Shown here piece after piece: positions 60,994 to 64,000 of a stretch of DNA of 64,000 nt (positions are counted from its first letter, which is position 1; each line of letters opens with the position of its first letter). The stretch comes from Runella rosea. Lineage in GTDB: Bacteria > Bacteroidota > Bacteroidia > Cytophagales > Spirosomataceae. The translations under genes were made by a program, and so were the position numbers. Under the pieces are notes generated by a model. The model saw only the letters and a program-made list of their open reading frames with translations, was not told where the DNA came from and made no database searches. Location: positions 1,054,001-1,118,000 of the forward strand of contig NZ_CP030850.1 of assembly GCF_003325355.1 (NCBI RefSeq), given 5' to 3'.

Positions 60994-61143
60994 TCATTTT
61001 GCCGTCAATTTCCAAAAAACAATAAGAAGCAGCAACACAATAATCCATACCCACCAAGGTGTTTTTTGGAACATTTCTCCCATCACATTTTGTGACGGTC
61101 TTCCTGAGCGGCGACTAGTTGGTCTATAGCGATTACGAGCCAT
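60994..61143 (-). CDS. 49-residue single-pass membrane protein
   Basis: A small gene from ATG 61143 to TGA 60994. Residues 1-20 are very basic (MARNRYRPTSRRSGRPSQNV), followed by GEMFQKTPWWV and a membrane helix (WIIVLLLLIVFW), ending KLTAK. This arrangement suggests a membrane anchor with a positive cytoplasmic tail. The function is unknown. It follows the acidic 110-residue gene by 61 bp and ends before a terminator. Confidence 0.65.
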   Translation of the reverse strand: MARNRYRPTSRRSGRPSQNVMGEMFQKTPWWVWIIVLLLLIVFWKLTAK

Positions 61144-61204
61144 CGTTTGATTTTTGAAAAGTGGAGGAATAACTTGAATATTCCCCCGCTAGATTGCTTC
61201 GGTT

Positions 61205-61537
61205 CTACTCATCATTTTGTTCTTCGAGGTCGATATGATTGTCACCTCCCAGGCTGTAATAATTATTCTCTTCGTCTTCAGACCCGATAGCTTCTAGGTC
61301 ATCGTCCAATTCCGCGCCAGGAATATCCAAATCGCCCCCCGAAATATCATCTTCAAAGTCTTTTTCATTCCATTCCCCAACGCCATCGTTTTCCGACTTC
61401 CGATGGGTCAGGTCTTCGGGGTCCAAATCCCCTTCTTTCGTTGCCTGATTGTAAATATCCTCACTTGCTGGATAAAGCGGATAGCCCGGAAACTCTTCCC
61501 CTCCGTTTATGTCATTATCATTCTTTTTCGTTGCCAT
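61205..61537 (-). CDS. Acidic hypothetical protein, 110 aa
   Basis: The 110 residues are dominated by Asp, Glu and Asn (DPEDLTHRKSEND, EWNEKDFEDDISGGDLDIPG, LEAIGSEDEENNYYSLGG). It starts MATKKNDNDINGGEEFPGYPLYP. No membrane or signal sequence; probably disordered. Similar acidic small proteins occur in Cytophagales, without known function. It may be co-transcribed with the basic membrane protein downstream; their opposite charge is suggestive. Confidence 0.6.
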   Translation of the reverse strand: MATKKNDNDINGGEEFPGYPLYPASEDIYNQATKEGDLDPEDLTHRKSENDGVGEWNEKDFEDDISGGDLDIPGAELDDDLEAIGSEDEENNYYSLGGDNHIDLEEQNDE

Positions 61538-61826
61538 GATTGTACCGTGATTTCATTAGTTAGCCCTGAATAAATACTAAGTTGATTAAAAAGGAGCAGA
61601 ATCTTTATGACATACTCAATTTTAATGCCAGCCCTTAACTCTCGCAAACGGGGAATCAAATCCACATTTATGACCATAAACCCTGTATATCAAGTAAATA
61701 AAGGGATAATGGTTCCTTTAGATAGTAACGTATAGTGTATATCACGTATTACATTTAGTATCAAAGACCAAGATAATTTTATAATTTTAAAAGGAATTTA
61801 TATAACCAAACCTTTCCTAATATCCT

Positions 61827-64000
61827 ATGCACATTTTACGTCTGCTTCTACCTTTATGCACCGCCTTATTTTTGGCATTTCAACACGCCATTGCTCAGCA
61901 ATCCAAACCCCAATTGCCTCAAGATACCACACGCTTTGACCGCGATTATGCGCTAGAGGCCTCAATGGTTGGGTATTTTAGCCCTGATGGGGCGCGAAAC
62001 CCTACCCTGCGAGCCAATAAAGGCGACCGGGTTCGGATAAAAATCACCAATGCTGAATTGATGACCCACGACATTGCCTTAGAAAAAATGGGCATAAAAA
62101 GTAAGACCATTCTGGAAAAAGGAATGAGTACCACCCTTACTTTCACCGCCACTCAAAATGACGTTTATTATTGCTCCGTACCCGGCCACCGGGCTGCTGG
62201 GATGGTTGGAAACTTTGAAGTGGTGGAAGGTATTATTTCTACCGCGACTATTCAAGGACAGTTGCCAAAAAAGGAAGGGCAGCCGTTAAACCTTAATTTT
62301 GAAACAGGTACATTAAAAGATTGGACTGCCACTGGAACTGCCTTTGCCAACCCTTTGATTTCCCTAGACCCCTCTCCTATGCACGAAAAAGATATGCGTA
62401 TTGGCTTTGAGGGGACGCATTTTTTGAGCAGCGGAGGTACAACCAACGCAAAATTGACTGGAACATTAACCTCTACTCCTTTTAAAGTCACTCAACCTTT
62501 TGCTGCTTTCCGGGTTTCAGGGGGAGCATTAGAGGACACCCGCGTCGAATTACGTTTGGCTGGCACCGATCAGATCATCTTTAATATCACAGGGCAGGGG
62601 CGCGCCACCCTGCAACCAGTCGTGGTCGACCTTCAGGGATACTTAGACAAAGAGATTTACATTAAGATTATTGACAATGAAACGGGTATTTCCCAAATTC
62701 CGTATATTCCGCACGATAAGTGGGCACACATCAACTTTGATGAATTTCTATTTTACCCCACCCGTCCAGAATTTCCTAACGAGCTGAAACAGAAAGACAT
62801 CATTATTCTACCCCCGTTAGATCCTGTCCTGAATGCGGGGCTGTCGGGCATCGAAGCGGCCAAAGCCATGACACTACCCAAAGGTTTTAAAATAACCTTG
62901 GCCGCTGCCGAGCCAGACGTAATTCGTCCCATTAGTTTTACGATAGATTCACGGAGCCGCCTTTGGGTGGTGGAAGGCCACACTTACCCCGTTCCTGCTC
63001 CCGAAGGACAAGGTAAAGACCGCATTTTGATTTTGGAGGATACCAACGGCGACGGCACCCTCGACAGCCGAAAAGTATTCATGGAAGGCCTAAATCTGGT
63101 CAGTGGCATTGAGATCGGCATGGGTGGCGTATGGCTCGGTGCGGCTCCTTATCTTTTATATATCCCGATAGACGCCAAAAATGACAAACCCGCTGGGCCA
63201 CCCCAAAAACTGTTGGATGGGTGGGGAACGCAAGACACCCACGAAACCCTGAACAGCTTGCGGTGGGGCCCTGATGGTTGGCTATACGGAACGCACGGTG
63301 TATTTACCCATTCCAACGTCGGAAAACCCAGCGCGCCCGATACTGAACGTACCAAAATCAACGCTGGTGTGTGGCGCTACCATCCTACTAAGCACCAATT
63401 TGAGGTATTTGCCGAAGGCACGAGCAATCCTTGGGGCATTGATTTTAACGATTACGGGCATCCTTTCATTACGGCCTGCGTGATTCCGCACATGTACCAT
63501 ATCATCCAAAATGCCCGCTATCAGCGGCAAGCGGGAAAACATTTCAACCCCTACACCTACGACGACATCAAAACCGCCGCTGACCACGTACACTGGGTCG
63601 GTGAGCGCGGTCCCCACGCTGGCAATTTTCGTTCGGCAGCCAAAGGCGGTGGTCATGCCCACGCGGGAGCCATGGTATATCTAGGCGGTTCATGGCCCGA
63701 AGAGTACCGAAATGAGATTTTTATGAACAACATCAACGGTGCCAGACTAAACAGAGACCATCCCCAACGGAACGGTTCGGGGTACGTGGTTAGACACCAG
63801 GATGATTTTTTGGCCATGAATGACACTTGGTCGCAGTGGCTCAACTTCAAATACGACGCCAGCGGGTCGGTTTTTGCCATCGACTGGTACGATAAAAACC
63901 AATGCCATAGCCCCAATCCCGATGTTCATAACAAAACCATGGGTCGAATTTTTAAAATTACCCACCAAAATGACAAATGGGTACAAGTAAACTTGGCCAA
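61827..64000 (+). CDS. Cupredoxin / PVC-type dehydrogenase-like protein, 3' end outside window
   Basis: The frame runs open from ATG 61827 through the right edge (at least 724 codons). A signal peptide (LPLCTALFLAFQHAIAQ) leads to a cupredoxin domain with a complete type 1 copper site: His 81, Cys 116, His 121, Met 126 (YYCSVPGHRAAGM). A beta-sandwich region follows (NLNFETGTLKDWTATG, HINFDEFLF), then a propeller of the PVC-type glucose/sorbosone dehydrogenase family starting near residue 350 (LPKGFKITLAAAEPDVIRPIS, VWLGAAPYLLYIP, TSNPWGIDFNDYG). Such proteins often end with a haem c domain; it is not visible here. It is probably periplasmic. Confidence 0.85.
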   Translation, partial: MHILRLLLPLCTALFLAFQHAIAQQSKPQLPQDTTRFDRDYALEASMVGYFSPDGARNPTLRANKGDRVRIKITNAELMTHDIALEKMGIKSKTILEKGMSTTLTFTATQNDVYYCSVPGHRAAGMVGNFEVVEGIISTATIQGQLPKKEGQPLNLNFETGTLKDWTATGTAFANPLISLDPSPMHEKDMRIGFEGTHFLSSGGTTNAKLTGTLTSTPFKVTQPFAAFRVSGGALEDTRVELRLAGTDQIIFNITGQGRATLQPVVVDLQGYLDKEIYIKIIDNETGISQIPYIPHDKWAHINFDEFLFYPTRPEFPNELKQKDIIILPPLDPVLNAGLSGIEAAKAMTLPKGFKITLAAAEPDVIRPISFTIDSRSRLWVVEGHTYPVPAPEGQGKDRILILEDTNGDGTLDSRKVFMEGLNLVSGIEIGMGGVWLGAAPYLLYIPIDAKNDKPAGPPQKLLDGWGTQDTHETLNSLRWGPDGWLYGTHGVFTHSNVGKPSAPDTERTKINAGVWRYHPTKHQFEVFAEGTSNPWGIDFNDYGHPFITACVIPHMYHIIQNARYQRQAGKHFNPYTYDDIKTAADHVHWVGERGPHAGNFRSAAKGGGHAHAGAMVYLGGSWPEEYRNEIFMNNINGARLNRDHPQRNGSGYVVRHQDDFLAMNDTWSQWLNFKYDASGSVFAIDWYDKNQCHSPNPDVHNKTMGRIFKITHQNDKWVQVNLA

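Overview
The window is about 64 kb of chromosome from a Bacteroidota bacterium, most probably of the order Cytophagales (Spirosomataceae-like; Runella or a close relative is a guess). The reasons are the gene families (LytTR regulator, reg_prop/Y_Y_Y hybrid sensor, SurA-like pair, TldD/TldE pairs, DUF4159-MoxR-DUF58-BatA-DUF4175 cluster, ftsX-DUF3098-uppP-truB-ribF cluster, NADP malic enzyme fused to a phosphotransacetylase-like domain), the near absence of Shine-Dalgarno sequences, and several -7 boxes of the Bacteroidota type TAnnTTTG. Most of the window is core chromosome. I saw no insertion sequence, prophage, CRISPR array, rRNA or tRNA.

Layout. 1-3.0 kb: the end of a LytTR regulator, an outer-membrane barrel protein preceded by four phased 20-bp repeats, and two small unknown genes. 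3.0-7.5 kb: housekeeping genes (DUF2461, trpS, PAP2 phosphatase, prs, rplY, trxA). 7.6-10.7 kb: a minus-strand run of serine hydrolase, miaA and an unknown protein that resembles phage-encoded proteins. 10.8-15 kb: a plus-strand run of SDR, ROK kinase, SIS-domain protein, GNAT and a MetE-like protein. 15-21 kb: the minus-strand DUF4159-MoxR-DUF58-BatA-DUF4175 operon. 21-27.3 kb: two tandem TldD/TldE pairs separated by a 42-bp perfect palindrome. 27.5-29 kb: a MobA-like nucleotidyltransferase and truA. 29.1-33.9 kb: two periplasmic prolyl isomerases and a second MoxR. 34.1-38 kb: malic enzyme, AraC regulator and a flavodoxin-fold reductase. 38-41.7 kb: ribF, truB, uppP, DUF3098 and ftsX.

41.9-53.6 kb is the most distinctive part. 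A sensor kinase with a periplasmic propeller and a NarL-type response regulator are followed by a lipoprotein, three tandem secreted paralogues (adhesin-head-like repeats, then a peptidase S74 self-cleaving chaperone domain and a coiled coil), and an OmpA-domain protein. Together they look like a regulated cell-surface fibre or adhesin locus. A decayed small lipoprotein gene, with a stop at codon 3 and the lipobox Cys replaced by Trp, closes it.

53.7-64 kb holds oxidative and extracellular carbohydrate functions: a GMC oxidoreductase with its small subunit, a PQQ-type sugar dehydrogenase, a cold-shock protein with a long leader, a beta-helix lipoprotein, small unknown genes (including a 49-residue membrane protein), and the start of a cupredoxin/PVC-type dehydrogenase that runs off the window end.

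Other signals worth attention are a hairpin with a compensatory base pair shared by the trxA and ftsX leaders, an OmpA-like segment inside a prolyl isomerase, a 15-bp tandem repeat enclosed in a hairpin, and a 16-bp element repeated around the response-regulator gene.
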